Shown here: one piece after another, positions 37,501 to 46,200 of the stretch
Position numbering within the stretch: position 1 is the first letter of the stretch
Layout of the letters: each line of letters opens with the position of its first letter
Virus record (IMG/VR): IMGVR_UViG_3300032770_000001
Coordinates: 313,931-377,930 of that record
DNA length: 64,000 nt
Reading direction: 5' to 3' (one strand)
Source of the DNA: a virus
The notes under the pieces: model-generated
Told to the model about the DNA's origin: nothing
Databases searched by the model: none
What the model saw: the letters and a program-made list of their open reading frames with translations, nothing else
Position numbers and translations under genes: made by a program

Positions 37501-39487
37501 CGATCTTTTTGCCCTCAATGAGTGCTTGTAGGTGGATGGGATAAGGTTTGCCGGGTCTCCAGTCCTTGTCCTGCGTCAAGTACGCCCCGCCCCACGTCAC
37601 AGCTTCGTACAACCATGAACGCTGTGCTCCCACGCCCTTCTGTGCCATTTCAAGCATCTGAGGCACGGTAAGCTGCCCGGAGGCAACCTTCTTGCCCTCC
37701 ACGACCGCAAGGTAAATTCCTTTGGCTATTTCGATGTCCTCAGTAAAGCTAATCGCCATACTGGTGCCGCCGCCCAACCCAGTACCTTCCGCCATCTGAA
37801 GTTGATAGCGAGTCTTCAGACCGCCCGACTGAACCGCAGATAGAGCGGTGGTCACATGGTAGAGAGTCTGTGGCAGGGGCTTGAATTGGCCCGGCATATA
37901 GAGCCCACGTTCCTTAGCGACCGTAGGATCAAGCCGTCCCTCGGAGATCGCCGCCAAAGCCGACTGCTCCCAATCCTGACGCCGCTTGTGACGTTCACGA
38001 TTCTGTTCATCGGTCTCTTGCTCGAATATTTCTTGTCCCTTTTCGTCCTTGACGATCTTGGGATACGGGGCATACTCTTCCCGATTTTGTTCCCACGGCT
38101 CACCTGCCGCCGTAATCATCGTACCGGGTTGAACCTCATTTGGCTCTTCGTCATCCAGCTTGATAAGCTTCAACTGTGCTCCGTCACGCAGAGTGACTTC
38201 GTATTCATCGGGATTCTCAAAGTTCGCCACGAACGTCTGCCAAGGATCGACATCATTCTCGCTCTGAACTTCAGCGGTGATGGTCACCAGACGACCCTTC
38301 TTACCGCCCCCGCTCTGCCCCGACCAAAGCGAGGAGCCGCCCCAGTAAGCATCCGCCGCATCCGGGTTGGTCGTCCAGAATACTCCGGCACCATCCAGTT
38401 GGGGCTTTTGACCTTTTGGAACCTCAAGGGCTCGGTAGACGATCAGTGGAAATTCAAGGGTGTTAACCTGACCGACCGCCTCGTCATACTTCCACTCCAG
38501 TTCCATGCGTTCGTCTTTGCTGCGAGGCAGCGGAAGCCCGTACTTCTGCTTGTAGAACTCTTTCAATGGTGGGGCATTGAATCTAATGCTGCCAGTCTTG
38601 GATGCGGTCGCAGGTTGGGCTTCGGCTTGAGGCTGTTGTTTGATAATCCCATTCTCGTCCCAAGGCAACTCCTGTTTCTGTTTCACCACAGGAGGCTTGT
38701 GCACTTTTGTATCGTAGTAGCTGCGAAGTGCCTGCTGGTATTGAGCCCAGTTGTTGACCACCCAACTTGTGACATCGCTCAGATCGTCGCTTTCGTAAAT
38801 TGGGCGATCTTTGGCGTTCACAGGCAACTGCCACGTGCCGTAGTTGTTCATGATCGGCACGATGTCACGAGCCTCGGAGCCACGGAATATCACCTGAGGC
38901 TCATCGTCACCCGTGTGCCAGACCCGGATTCCGGACGCCCGGAAGAGAACTGCGTGCTTGCCGTACTTGGAACTGCCGCTGCGTGCGCCTGAGTAACGCA
39001 TGAAATCGGAGAGTAAATAGGCGAAGTTGAAACCACCGGACTTTTTAGCGGCATCGCTGAACCATGTGGTTAAAGCGACACGATCCATATCGTCCATGCC
39101 GTACTTGAATCCGCTGGAAGCGATACCATCGGGATCATCGGTGAAGTGGATGAGCCACTGATTCTTGACCATCCCCTCATAGCTCAACGTCAGATAGCTC
39201 GGTGCGTCGGCGGGGTTAGCGGATAGGATGGAGTTGGCTTCTTCCTCTTTGAAGCCCTGCATGAGTTTTTGGGAAAAGACGGACAAGTCCATGTCCATGA
39301 CGGTATCGACGAGCGTCTCCGGATCATCTTCCTGCGGGAGCTTGTCCGCTTCATCGCTGTTTTGGACGTAGGCTACGAAATCCTGAGGGAACTTGAATAC
39401 CATGTCCCGTGCGATGTCGGCATCGCTCATGGTCAGGTATTGTTTCAGCCAGTTAATCTCTTCGCCAAGATAAGCCTGTTTTTCCAT
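28508..39487 (-). CDS. Giant polyvalent protein: ART, GNAT, Nudix, ParB-like and papain-like modules
   Basis: 3659 residues, one uninterrupted frame. Modules in order, with approximate residues: ART-like 110-215 (FTDDPDGIASSGF), 345-450 (VYRALEVP), 540-600 (LYHVTT), 1135-1240 (YYHGTD), 1545-1705 (VYHGTT); SH3/KOW-like 1710-1772; classical toxin-type ART 1900-2015; GNAT 2040-2150 and 2165-2290; Nudix 2300-2440 (ELKEETGYGG); papain/transglutaminase-like 2455-2545; ParB-like 2585-2700 (DGNHRTAA); GNAT 2720-2835; ParB-like 2850-2970 (EGSHRYDA); GNAT 2980-3108; ART 3174-3300 and 3336-3525; ParB-like 3550-3640 (DGHHRWLA). Linkers carry KTG/KTA motifs. By analogy with known phage polyvalent proteins it is likely packaged and injected as an effector collection. 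Fold assignments are by motif only. Confidence 0.8.
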   Translation of the reverse strand: MEKQAYLGEEINWLKQYLTMSDADIARDMVFKFPQDFVAYVQNSDEADKLPQEDDPETLVDTVMDMDLSVFSQKLMQGFKEEEANSILSANPADAPSYLTLSYEGMVKNQWLIHFTDDPDGIASSGFKYGMDDMDRVALTTWFSDAAKKSGGFNFAYLLSDFMRYSGARSGSSKYGKHAVLFRASGIRVWHTGDDEPQVIFRGSEARDIVPIMNNYGTWQLPVNAKDRPIYESDDLSDVTSWVVNNWAQYQQALRSYYDTKVHKPPVVKQKQELPWDENGIIKQQPQAEAQPATASKTGSIRFNAPPLKEFYKQKYGLPLPRSKDERMELEWKYDEAVGQVNTLEFPLIVYRALEVPKGQKPQLDGAGVFWTTNPDAADAYWGGSSLWSGQSGGGKKGRLVTITAEVQSENDVDPWQTFVANFENPDEYEVTLRDGAQLKLIKLDDEEPNEVQPGTMITAAGEPWEQNREEYAPYPKIVKDEKGQEIFEQETDEQNRERHKRRQDWEQSALAAISEGRLDPTVAKERGLYMPGQFKPLPQTLYHVTTALSAVQSGGLKTRYQLQMAEGTGLGGGTSMAISFTEDIEIAKGIYLAVVEGKKVASGQLTVPQMLEMAQKGVGAQRSWLYEAVTWGGAYLTQDKDWRPGKPYPIHLQALIEGKKIESSSSYRGKTQEEMPNAEPVGDGWTDAEGNRRWSYWKVPMSEAELRERSFDFYKTWCAARENAGGPLNPLFFSSNVEALGQVPDDQIAILSFTPRPGALGTRESALGEWRTYSGLAVQLQGTVDPYAKTGSLLKKAMYIEVPSDFREGFFREVPETQERFYAYKGRPILLAGETVYFTFDAMPVAECVCSKVEEPNNDPKDQYGGYYKIYWTPKAFKKYAAAAAVTGDNATWKGKPFVMGAASVLDGVIEEVHDFAECDGKDWHHSYIFSERILDSQWAGGQFEEGQYAIFWIDDKGQVRNMFGLPEGLAPLIKQQIKIIHRKGPSKNRKVDWKPGYGFAPRGSVTSYASLLAEHDTILHHPSRFRTNEPAVAESVVEMQQPRLLTLLNHCQQYLKTSKRKDVNMLQERLTSAAENLTKAEEWYADYKNEFGGEQHTIQSVLRFQENALMEMHTFINYISPSPREKQSADRQIYYHGTDIKNLRPILSEGLVPEGKSKEWADDPSAGMTSPSRQAYGGIYLTRNLMTALGAPRHNRSAGDYRMVMVVVEGQPNSLFLDEDSIVSWLDAPFEHGNDSEFLIGEHFMMTLPNAPDSMKQAYADSQQRYVDRVVATIKRRLEESQLTMDANLEKRVRELLPGVFTASITRRTSHAFKSDQKRIEKDGYDARNYDYTRTYRRVMGDDVEVPPKDTVIPTTEQGEAVFRNAAEQLTRTLRSMLRIQQKGGWSFQNARSMQPIGYSGSNKITCVMEIREGRDLMFYYNDPEAFREEKGSMMPIVVHYGTVPEDFKKQWDERMGYKIMWLKPGEQQPANTYVKPEEKEEPVEPTEVEQVQPEQQPQTASFKLSHKEATAQKMIPSVVFDKMAKMNRISQQDAIDRKLFGPVYHGTTEDRREAIGDQGFVVYEGEEGSGDIQHGYQNQAYHEGIPAPVHHLGYGVYFTTVKSIAKTFAGGTTRGMKMYYLDVPRLETINFGAPKTMMKWWISQGYDPELAKKDRVAATKKLTENLKSKYDAVWFKGKGLHKLLDGDQIVVFDPSRVYEVDPSMTKPGDIGSKVQRKADGMKGVIRQIRNLAPDVGQQYYGGATRLLEVKWQKGGTDYNVYDRDVVFLDAKGKPVAGQEETTQASAAPAKEYDPNDPKVVEALAKILFGSPSIDWLSGGEATSWEQLPERTQKAYLRSAKWRLQNRPDEAKAYLEQTKTSAVKDDVDRLKKDYSTGVMFVDTNEALRKRKDDDLDTNDRQTVLDLDEAIESNPLPEATTVYRIVPDNAVMANEGSRFIDRGFVSCTLDGDPAWLDQLAKHIGLKKYDVLIINVPKGTGHLDIGGYQKEIVLGRGYQFKVDKFELDKVNDRAFRTCSIVGRVKTAALADGVEVIAEEIPKGVEAYAKLGGQRVGVVFLQLMEDAPGNPRAPKNSLMVDAASVAQHLQGQGIGLRIYQAGIAKAAELGYERLYEGIDHSPQAASVWEKLKKRYQTDFDDDWGLYYIVLGSTPKTGSEVPKGDVSKLTFETEENDNEYGGWTIRAWAPDRMPRPFAQYEGPVGFIDIGTEGAVIAGPYVYDINVEDAYRGTGLGQKLYDMAIVEAKKRGYKEFNSSIDQTPEAKAAWKRISQRYPVTKKRDKRDKLPYFSIKLAEGFNDEGFWAGEGNAASGVLPICTTTKRICFAWRSPDVHIGDCWGTIGGAVKEGMGLAQSAKAELKEETGYGGGVTMIPAYVFSSGSFSYHNFIGLVGTEFSFHPQSEHHWETTGLEWFTLDEINKMMEEDSGSFHPGLIALFKNSKDIIEKHAGGQKKQASLSDIREIVLDARESVIGSRRAQNGDCEPVSDAVYDALENAGYSPSIAYGYSNGIPHSWVIIDNTYIDATSDQFEDYEPYGSTPAPLDDIVREIRIGNINDADYKQNYNLSGQRTYSKRASSPEGDDKMPTTLDYVGERPLVIDEWARKPWEQRKQDIANAPLDEFDPSIVKTDQSVLVTADYDYFLQNPELINEPKANASEEHLAHPLFIDTDEGLFVFDGNHRTAAAKELGQMIKAYLIDLRGWEDGEKTGAGPVDVDYGSGMYKNFKLELEYGYHEYGDPTDPDLEIDENNWNLVTVRAFDTTQKGLTAQGKYAGSVDFVLRNNKLQSANTEVEPEYRRQGLATAMYMYAEEVVGHYVVPHSDRSPAGFGLWQQKNRPFGKGSSETTGSSEDDLEAQFNVKYPEAGQVVDGRTVLDQVDNMSSIAATFPNYLILDGIREVPFDEFDMPPDVTPRTKQLAEEIKQSGELMPLIVGVDPGGPFIVEGSHRYDALKILGAKSIPAVVVLDLDEFNKTASKTAAGVREIVVSTDFGTAEGYVASTTAEQLQNWLDRFNYTNEELVADIRQYDYFAVLNNINVYDSARGQGHGNDLLYKFLDEAESRGAKLCLLVADTAEEQAKGFNLIQWYENNDFEDIDMVAGGHLMMKVWGHPTEHTAAKKQRWSDEGLLNKSDALKYKRWWESRGHSVLLDKVHGGLYRVQLKLDPTHGKVAKQYGPVYHGTYKWSDNIHNDPKYRVGKFFCTDPLVAQAYGSFVYECYLTINKPFVVDAKNNGYYSIPTPKAMKGWFNGDEVDTDSIVSFAHERGYDGVIIKNVIELHHETLGNDDYIVFKPNQVKVKGIVEPEISPYTANKYHKQELQRRLQRDYKEGSVKTAKTMTMYHGTPHVFNEFAPTTGKRTLWGLAEVTVGSNAYFFTPDYQTAVNWAENRAGNPGNKRDKYVLTCQITMNNPVDFTNPNWIDEDVDVQPLPMGTTPPEHATRTLLEALRAYTEGQLNEQDWKEMGINIDMLEVTDPGMEWKLIDSKPVMDALRFLKYDGAILDEGNSPEFGGKSYCVFSPQQIKILKRTKVAGKAPEVTWVPDPDINDDRDFHYDPNVTLVPIEKIEGGEQMSRQGQTHYAEKVNRFARRMKQGGSKFKAIAVWPEKDGKYQIRDGHHRWLAALKAGVKTIGVHIFIKYEKWEPEWDEDTKTSAEFLSSEKSS

Positions 39488-39506
39488 CTTGAGTCCCTAC
39501 AAAGGT

Positions 39507-42500
39507 TTAGGAAGGCTTCTTTTCGACTTTTTCCTGTTCAACAAAGTCCGGGCCTTCAGTTGGCTGAGCCGGAGCGACTTGCACATCCTGCAACTTTTTC
39601 TTTTTGTACACCGTATCCCGGTCGATGCCCAACTGCTTGCAGATCGGGCAGCTACGCGAGAGTCCGCCCTGATTCTTCAACCGCCGTTCGAAAGCACGGG
39701 TGACGGGCTTTTCTGGAGGGGCTCCCCAGATTTTGGCGACCGTGAATGTAAGCCCTTTTCCATGAAGAGCTTCTATCAGTTTTACGCCTGACGTGTTGTT
39801 GTAGTGTTCTTGGATGCGCGTTTGCGCGTCTTTAGCCCAGCCGAGATAGTGCCCAGCGTGGAACTTCCCGGTGGTAGCATCGGGACGGCTGGATGGAACC
39901 GTCTGACCCTGTCCGATGAGGAAGTGGAGGAGATACACCTGACCCGGCTCATTCATCTTGGCGGTCTTTGGCATAGTGTACGATTCTACATCCTTTTCGA
40001 CTTCATCCAAAGAGTAGCCAATCGGACCGCCTTCCCAGTCCACGTAACCCTCTTCTTCGCTCAGGACGACCTCCATATCTGACCATGAGCCTGCTTTGAT
40101 CGGCTGCCACTGATCGTGCCAGTACATCTCGATCCGGCTCGGCGGAATGACTTCCTTGACCCATGCCTCACGGAACTCTTCTTTTTCCTTAAGCTCATGG
40201 ACGTTGTAAATCTCAGGTTCTCCAGTCTCCATTGCCATCTCTGGTGGAATGGTGACGCGGAGACAAATCGGAATAGACGCCTTGCCGTAAGCTTCCAGCG
40301 TATCGCGGAACACGATCTCGGCGTAGTACATTGCTCCACCGGGAGTCGGTGCGAAGAACGTCTTATCGTAACTGAATTGACCCAACGATCCACCCCATTG
40401 CGGATTTTGTGATGGCTTGAGCCCGTTCTTGGCGATAGAGTTAATATTCTTGGCAGCCGTTGCGTGATAGAACACACGAGGCTCATTCGCTACTTTTGCC
40501 GTGACCATCTTGACGGGGGGCTCGATCCAGTTGTCGCCCTCGTACTGGATGCCTTCGAGTTCGAACTGCGTGCCCTCTTTCAATCGAACCTCTTTTTCCT
40601 CGTCCCCAGTGGACGGCATCATGTTGGCACTCAGCGTACCTTCCCAATCCACATCATTCTCGGTGATTACGGCGTGCAGCGTGACGCTCGGTCCACCAGT
40701 ACCCCAATGACATTCAGCGGCGTTCTCATCCCACGACCAGTACACGCCGACGCCTTTGTACTGGATCGATTGGAGCCCTTGTTGGTATTCTTCCATCGGT
40801 GTGCCGGGAAACAGATGTTGTTGCGCCGGAGCCGGATATTCTCTGCCTCTGGTTTTTGAACCGACCTCCGGAACGGAAATGCAACGGTACACGTCCATCG
40901 GGAACACCCAGCGGTTGTAAGAAGCCACTAGCTCGTTGTACTTGTCTTCGTACTCATCTCTGGCACGTCTAATCATTTCCTGCTCACGCTGCCGCTGGTT
41001 TTTGATGTCCAGATCGTACCCGTATTGTTCTTCGAGTTGAACATCATAAGCGCCAAGAAGTCCCTTCATTCCGCCCTGCCGACGCAGCCACGTATTAAAC
41101 GGGGCGAAACGTGCAGCCGAGGTTTTGCCCTGTCCGGACAAACGACTCAAAGTACGGCTGCCGCCCTCAACAAACCAGCTTGCCAGATCGCTACGCTGAT
41201 GCACCACGTTCAAAATTTTGTCAATGATCTGAAGCTTCTGTTCCGGCGATTGCGCCTTCTCCAGTTGGTCAGCCAGACCCCACAGCGGTTTCATGGCGTA
41301 ATCGCTGATGCGCCAGTTGCCTTTTTCGTCATCGAAGAACGACGGCACCTGCTCCCAGTAGTCTTCCGGCAACTGAGCATCCAACATGTCCTGCGCATAA
41401 GCACGGGGATTTCCCGTCTCATGTCCAGTGAAGAATGTGTTGATTTGAAGTTTGTAGATGTTTTTGGTAATCAACCACGCAATGTCATCAAGACCCTTCT
41501 CATCACGCACGTGCCCAGTTTTTGCCCAGTCATTCCAAATCTTGATGAGGCGACCAGCGGGGACAAGCTCCCACTTCATACGGTATTCCTTGTCGCCGAG
41601 ATGATCGTTGTACTCGTTCAAAATCTGAAACTCAAGGTCGCTGTACAGTTCGGAATCAAACGCAACTTTGCGGGAGCCCGTCTTGCCGCTGAAATGTTTG
41701 ATCGCCCAGCTAAGCGCCTTGGCTTCATCCTTGGCACCGAAGCTCTCCAGCTTTTGAACTTCTTCCTGAGTCTTCTGCTGTGGATACATCTCATCCCAAT
41801 TCTCGACAATGTATCGAGCGAAGTAGTGCCACGGTTCATGGATCGCAATAAACTGGCTCGGCGGTACGTCGCCATTCATGATGACGTGGCGATACCCCTT
41901 TGCCCACTCATCCAATTCCTCTTGTGTAGGCTCAACATCATGAATCATGCGATTGCTGTTGGGGTCTTGACGCCAGCCCTTATCCGGATAGTTGGCACGT
42001 TGACTGATCTGATCTGGTTTCGCCCAAAATTCGACGAATATGTTATTGTGCTCAGGCGGATAACTTGACGCCCAAACACCAGCCGATGGCTGCGGTCTGC
42101 CGGAACCGTCATCTCCGCGAGCCTTGGACGCGAGCAATCCCTGCGAGCGGATGCTTGCCAGATTCGCGTAACTCTTAGTGTAATGGTACAGGCGAACGGT
42201 GCCCGGTGGTATTGGTGCGGTACCCGGCTCAGGTGCAAGCTCGGACTCACTGTTCACAGAAGCATGTTTGAGGGTGCCTTCATCCATCGGCTCTTCCCAC
42301 CACAACTGCGTGCGACGAAGCTTGGGGAATGCTTGACCACCGATGCCCTCAAAGCCGTGCTGCGGCACCATGTCATACTGATCGGCGTAAGCCAGCTTGG
42401 GTTTCTGGAGCCCCTCCTGAATATATCCTTCCTCATCCACCTGTGACATCGGATCGATGTTCGCACTGTAGATTGAAACCCAGCTAGAACCGTTCCAAAC

Positions 42501-43295
42501 TTCAATATCATCCGGCATCAACGTGCCGTTATAGTAGAACGCTTCGGAGCCGGAATCATCAGTGCCGATGTCGTCCAACTTGAGCTTCCAGTCAGCCTGC
42601 TCACGCATACGCAGTACGCACGGAATCAAACCCTCTTCACCGGGTTCGTCAGAATTGTGGTAAGCGAACTCTTCGGCACGCATGACCCAAAACGAGACGC
42701 CTTTGGCGTCGGTCAGGAAGACTTTGCCAGCTTTGTGACCAGCGAGTGCCGGACCTCCGATACCGGATTCCGCACCGGGCGTTAATCCACCGGAGGCGAT
42801 GCTATCCAGATTCTTCAAGTAGGTGACGTGGTAGATGTACTTGCCGGGGGAGGCGTATTCATAGCCCTGATCGTCATAATCAAACGCGAATTTCTCGGTA
42901 AGTTGCCGACCAGCCGTGGGGATGTACTCGTATTTCCACATGCCTTCAATCTGCACTTCATTCAGTTTATCGTTTGGAACGAAGAAACCGTCTTCCTTGT
43001 GCTCAGTGGTCTGTACGGCATCTTCCGGCACCCGCACTTTGATGATTGCCATCTCCGGCTTGCGGTTCTTGATTTCAGACCACGGCTTGCCGGAATCGGT
43101 CAGCTTCTTCCAGAATTTGCCTTCGGCGACCGAAGCATAAGCCTCGGAATACTTCAGATCGTCATAGAAGTAGATTCCATCACGTCCTTGCGGTGCGTAG
43201 TAGTTTCTCCAAAAACCCTGATCGATGGGCTTGAATCCTTCCGCTTTAATCTTCTCCGCAATTTCGACGGACGTGACGTGGTAGAGGGTCAACAT
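39507..43295 (-). CDS. Polyvalent protein: five ART-like modules plus GIY-YIG nuclease
   Basis: 1262 residues; the start overlaps the upstream stop by one base. ART-like modules begin at residues 4 (LYHVTS), 154 (IYHVTY), 369 (LYHYTK), 802 (VYRCIS) and 942 (FYHATA). Each is followed by the I-x-x-x-G-L/F turn or a G-VYW/F-x-x strand typical of ART folds. Residues 1118-1222 form a GIY-YIG-like domain: QVYLLHFL, AGHYLGWAKDAQTRIQEH, then FERRLKNQ and CPIC. Linkers KTGS (538-541), KTSA (724-727) and KTAK (1110-1113) sit between blocks. Probably a virion effector like its larger neighbour. Confidence 0.76.
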   Translation of the reverse strand: MLTLYHVTSVEIAEKIKAEGFKPIDQGFWRNYYAPQGRDGIYFYDDLKYSEAYASVAEGKFWKKLTDSGKPWSEIKNRKPEMAIIKVRVPEDAVQTTEHKEDGFFVPNDKLNEVQIEGMWKYEYIPTAGRQLTEKFAFDYDDQGYEYASPGKYIYHVTYLKNLDSIASGGLTPGAESGIGGPALAGHKAGKVFLTDAKGVSFWVMRAEEFAYHNSDEPGEEGLIPCVLRMREQADWKLKLDDIGTDDSGSEAFYYNGTLMPDDIEVWNGSSWVSIYSANIDPMSQVDEEGYIQEGLQKPKLAYADQYDMVPQHGFEGIGGQAFPKLRRTQLWWEEPMDEGTLKHASVNSESELAPEPGTAPIPPGTVRLYHYTKSYANLASIRSQGLLASKARGDDGSGRPQPSAGVWASSYPPEHNNIFVEFWAKPDQISQRANYPDKGWRQDPNSNRMIHDVEPTQEELDEWAKGYRHVIMNGDVPPSQFIAIHEPWHYFARYIVENWDEMYPQQKTQEEVQKLESFGAKDEAKALSWAIKHFSGKTGSRKVAFDSELYSDLEFQILNEYNDHLGDKEYRMKWELVPAGRLIKIWNDWAKTGHVRDEKGLDDIAWLITKNIYKLQINTFFTGHETGNPRAYAQDMLDAQLPEDYWEQVPSFFDDEKGNWRISDYAMKPLWGLADQLEKAQSPEQKLQIIDKILNVVHQRSDLASWFVEGGSRTLSRLSGQGKTSAARFAPFNTWLRRQGGMKGLLGAYDVQLEEQYGYDLDIKNQRQREQEMIRRARDEYEDKYNELVASYNRWVFPMDVYRCISVPEVGSKTRGREYPAPAQQHLFPGTPMEEYQQGLQSIQYKGVGVYWSWDENAAECHWGTGGPSVTLHAVITENDVDWEGTLSANMMPSTGDEEKEVRLKEGTQFELEGIQYEGDNWIEPPVKMVTAKVANEPRVFYHATAAKNINSIAKNGLKPSQNPQWGGSLGQFSYDKTFFAPTPGGAMYYAEIVFRDTLEAYGKASIPICLRVTIPPEMAMETGEPEIYNVHELKEKEEFREAWVKEVIPPSRIEMYWHDQWQPIKAGSWSDMEVVLSEEEGYVDWEGGPIGYSLDEVEKDVESYTMPKTAKMNEPGQVYLLHFLIGQGQTVPSSRPDATTGKFHAGHYLGWAKDAQTRIQEHYNNTSGVKLIEALHGKGLTFTVAKIWGAPPEKPVTRAFERRLKNQGGLSRSCPICKQLGIDRDTVYKKKKLQDVQVAPAQPTEGPDFVEQEKVEKKPS

Positions 43296-46200
43296 TACTC
43301 AAACTCCTCCGGGATCAACGTTTCAAGTGCAGGCAATCCCTCGACACCATGCGTGCGCTCCGGGATGTTGGCGTAGCCATTGTTCTCCAGACCTTCACCG
43401 TAATCCCCGCTGTCGTAACGAGTGTCACTCAGAGGCGGCGTTTTATGGGACGAAGATTTGTCAAACGTCATCAGGAACGGCCCTTGCTTCAACTTTTCCA
43501 AATCAGAGCCAACCAGCGTGCCGAGGTATTCCAAGTCTTCCGGCTTGCACAAGAAGTTGGTGTACTGCTGCCACGAGTGTTGAACCGCTTCTTCCTTCGT
43601 GTAAGAAAGATTAGTCACCTTGGATGGTTCCGACATCAACCGTTCCCAGCCTTTGATAACGTTCTCCACCTGTTCCTGATGGTGGGAACCTTGGAAGTTT
43701 TTAATGCGAGCCACGACCACGGCAGGCTCGCCAGAGATGCGGCTGTTCTTTACGTCACGAGTTGACCACTTGCCAGTGACGTATGCCTCGATCTGAGCCG
43801 CGACCTCACCACCTTGTCCGGCAAAACGGGTCGCAACCTCACCCGCAGGGGTGGTGCTGACCAAGTGGTGTTCCATCGAATAGCTACGCTCCAGCGACTC
43901 CAACGCCTTTTGACGCTTGCGTGGAATCTGATCGATAGTCTTGCCATACTTCGACAGAACCTCGTTGAGAATCTCTATGAACTCCAGACCACGGAAGCCA
44001 TCCTTGGCAATGATCCGGGCGATATCCACCGTGGTGCCGTGATAGACGATCCCCGCACGCCAGTCCTGCTTAAGCTGCTCCCATGCGTCTGCTGCGGCAG
44101 TTTTCTTCGAATTGACTCTACGCAAACTGAGTTGTTCCGGGGTCAGGTCTGGGATGGTCTGCGCCCACGTAGAGCCGTGGAATGTACCTAGTGGAACCCA
44201 TGCCTCATAAAGCACGAGCCCACGAGCTTTCAATCCCCGGTCGCGTCCGGCTTGCTGCATTGCCGTGGCACCATCCTGCGCCAAGAATGAGCCTTTGCGT
44301 AATCCTTCGCGGTCGATGATAGCGGCGGTCGCGGACGGTGTCGCGTGATACAGGCGGACGCGGTTGTTCTCGATGGGAAGTTTGTTGCGTTCTGCCCAAT
44401 CACGATTCTTCTCTTCCTGCGTCCACTCCGCGTAGGGTTTGCTGTTTGCTTTCTTGTTCCAAGGATAGTTCGCCATGTAGTATGCGTATTCTTTCGTGGC
44501 AGCTTCTTCCTTTTGTTCACGGGTGAATGGCGCTTTTACTGGGTAGTTCGGGTCTTTCCACACCGCTTCCGGGATAACAATGGAGTGGTCTTCAGTAATC
44601 GGCAGCATTCCGATTCTTGAAAGGTCTGGGTCGTATCCTACAAACTTTTTTGGGTAATGCGTGACGTGAGCGTGCCCCTTCGAACCGTCCTGCATCTTCC
44701 CTTCTGTATCCCACAGCCGCACTTCGACGCTGAAGTTGTTCACGTCGGAGTCAGGCGTCACCTGAATCGTGACGGTGTCTTTGTAGAACAGCATCTTGCC
44801 GTTCTTGAACTCTTTCACCTTGTCCCACATTGCGCCTGCGATCTTGCTGCCGACTTTCTGGATGAAACTACCATCCGGAACCACAGCGGAGATCGAGCCC
44901 TCATCTTCGCTCACATTCTTGTAGTAGACACCGCGACGAGCCTGACCACGGGTGATTTGACCTCGCATGATGCTGTTGGCTTTGAAGTCCTGTCTCGGAT
45001 CGTTGGGGGTGTTCACCATATCGCCCACAATCTTCACCGGAAAGATGTCCGGCTTCATTGTCGGAGCGACCTGAGTACCATCGGAAAACTTTGCTTTATT
45101 CGCCCAATCGCCGGGATAGAAATCCTCATCCGGTAGGGGTGTACCCTGTCCCCCTGCGCTATAGCCAGTCGGGAAAATTCCGTGCTTAGCCAGAGACTTC
45201 TTGCCCATGAGTAAAGTCTTGCCGTACTCTCGCGTGCCGTCCCATTCACCCTGTGCCGGGTATCCGATACGGGCCGTCAATGCATCCTTTGCGGCTTGGA
45301 ATGTACCGATGTGCAGCCCATACGCCGCACCACGCAACTCGCCGGATGGCGAACCGTGGTAGTAGGTGGTGTTATCGACGAACTTCGCCCCAGTCTTTCC
45401 TTTCGGTGCGCCCTTGCTGGCTTCGGCAATCCACGCTTCCTGTCCGGCATCGATCATCGCTTTTAGCATATTCAAAGTGCTGCGAGCACCATCGAAGTCC
45501 CAATTTCCCAACGAAACGGCGGCGTCACGAGCGAGAGTCTGTGGGCGGTTATAAACGCGAAGCGCAGCATGAGCTTCAGCATACCGTTTGCTCACTGCCT
45601 TAAAATCAGCGATGGCCTCATCCAATGTCTTACCCTTGAGTTTGCCATCTTTCTGCACTCCATAGTTGCCACGCATGTTACCTTGCATCTCACGTTCGAA
45701 GCCATACGCATTTTCGAGTACACGCAGAACTTTCTCGGTCTTCTCTTTCACGCTGCCGTAACCAAATGAGCCGTTGATGATGGCGACCCGCTCATTCATG
45801 CGGTGGGTGAGATCGCCACAGTGCTCCACCACGAAGCTGTATACTCCGGCTCCGAGTGGGTGGTGTTGGATGCGGAGCATGGCGTGCTCCGGGGCCCCAC
45901 GTTGTTCGTCTGCCAACTCGATAAATGCGGCATACTCTTTCACACGAGCCTCACGCATTTCAGTGTAAGTCTGGAAGTGTTGCTTCTCTTCAGGATCAGT
46001 GATTTCAGCACCGACCTTAGAGATGTCAGCGTTCGGAGCTTCAGCCCAGAGTTTAGCCAGTTTCTCTTCCACGTCCTTACTGCGTGCCAAGTTCCAGCCG
46101 TTGAATTGTCCGATTTTCGCTTTGCCACGACCGAAGTCGGGATCGTCAGTCTGCACCAGACGATATTCACCGCCCTCCCAATTGAGTTTGCTCAGATAAT

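Noticed and set aside
37856-38992. A 378-residue rightward frame opposite the giant polyvalent gene
   Set aside because: Lies entirely within a leftward gene with recognisable domains, shows no recognisable motif and no ribosome-binding site; best read as a shadow of codon bias. The same holds for the 347-residue frame at 41025 and the 278-residue frame at 32672.
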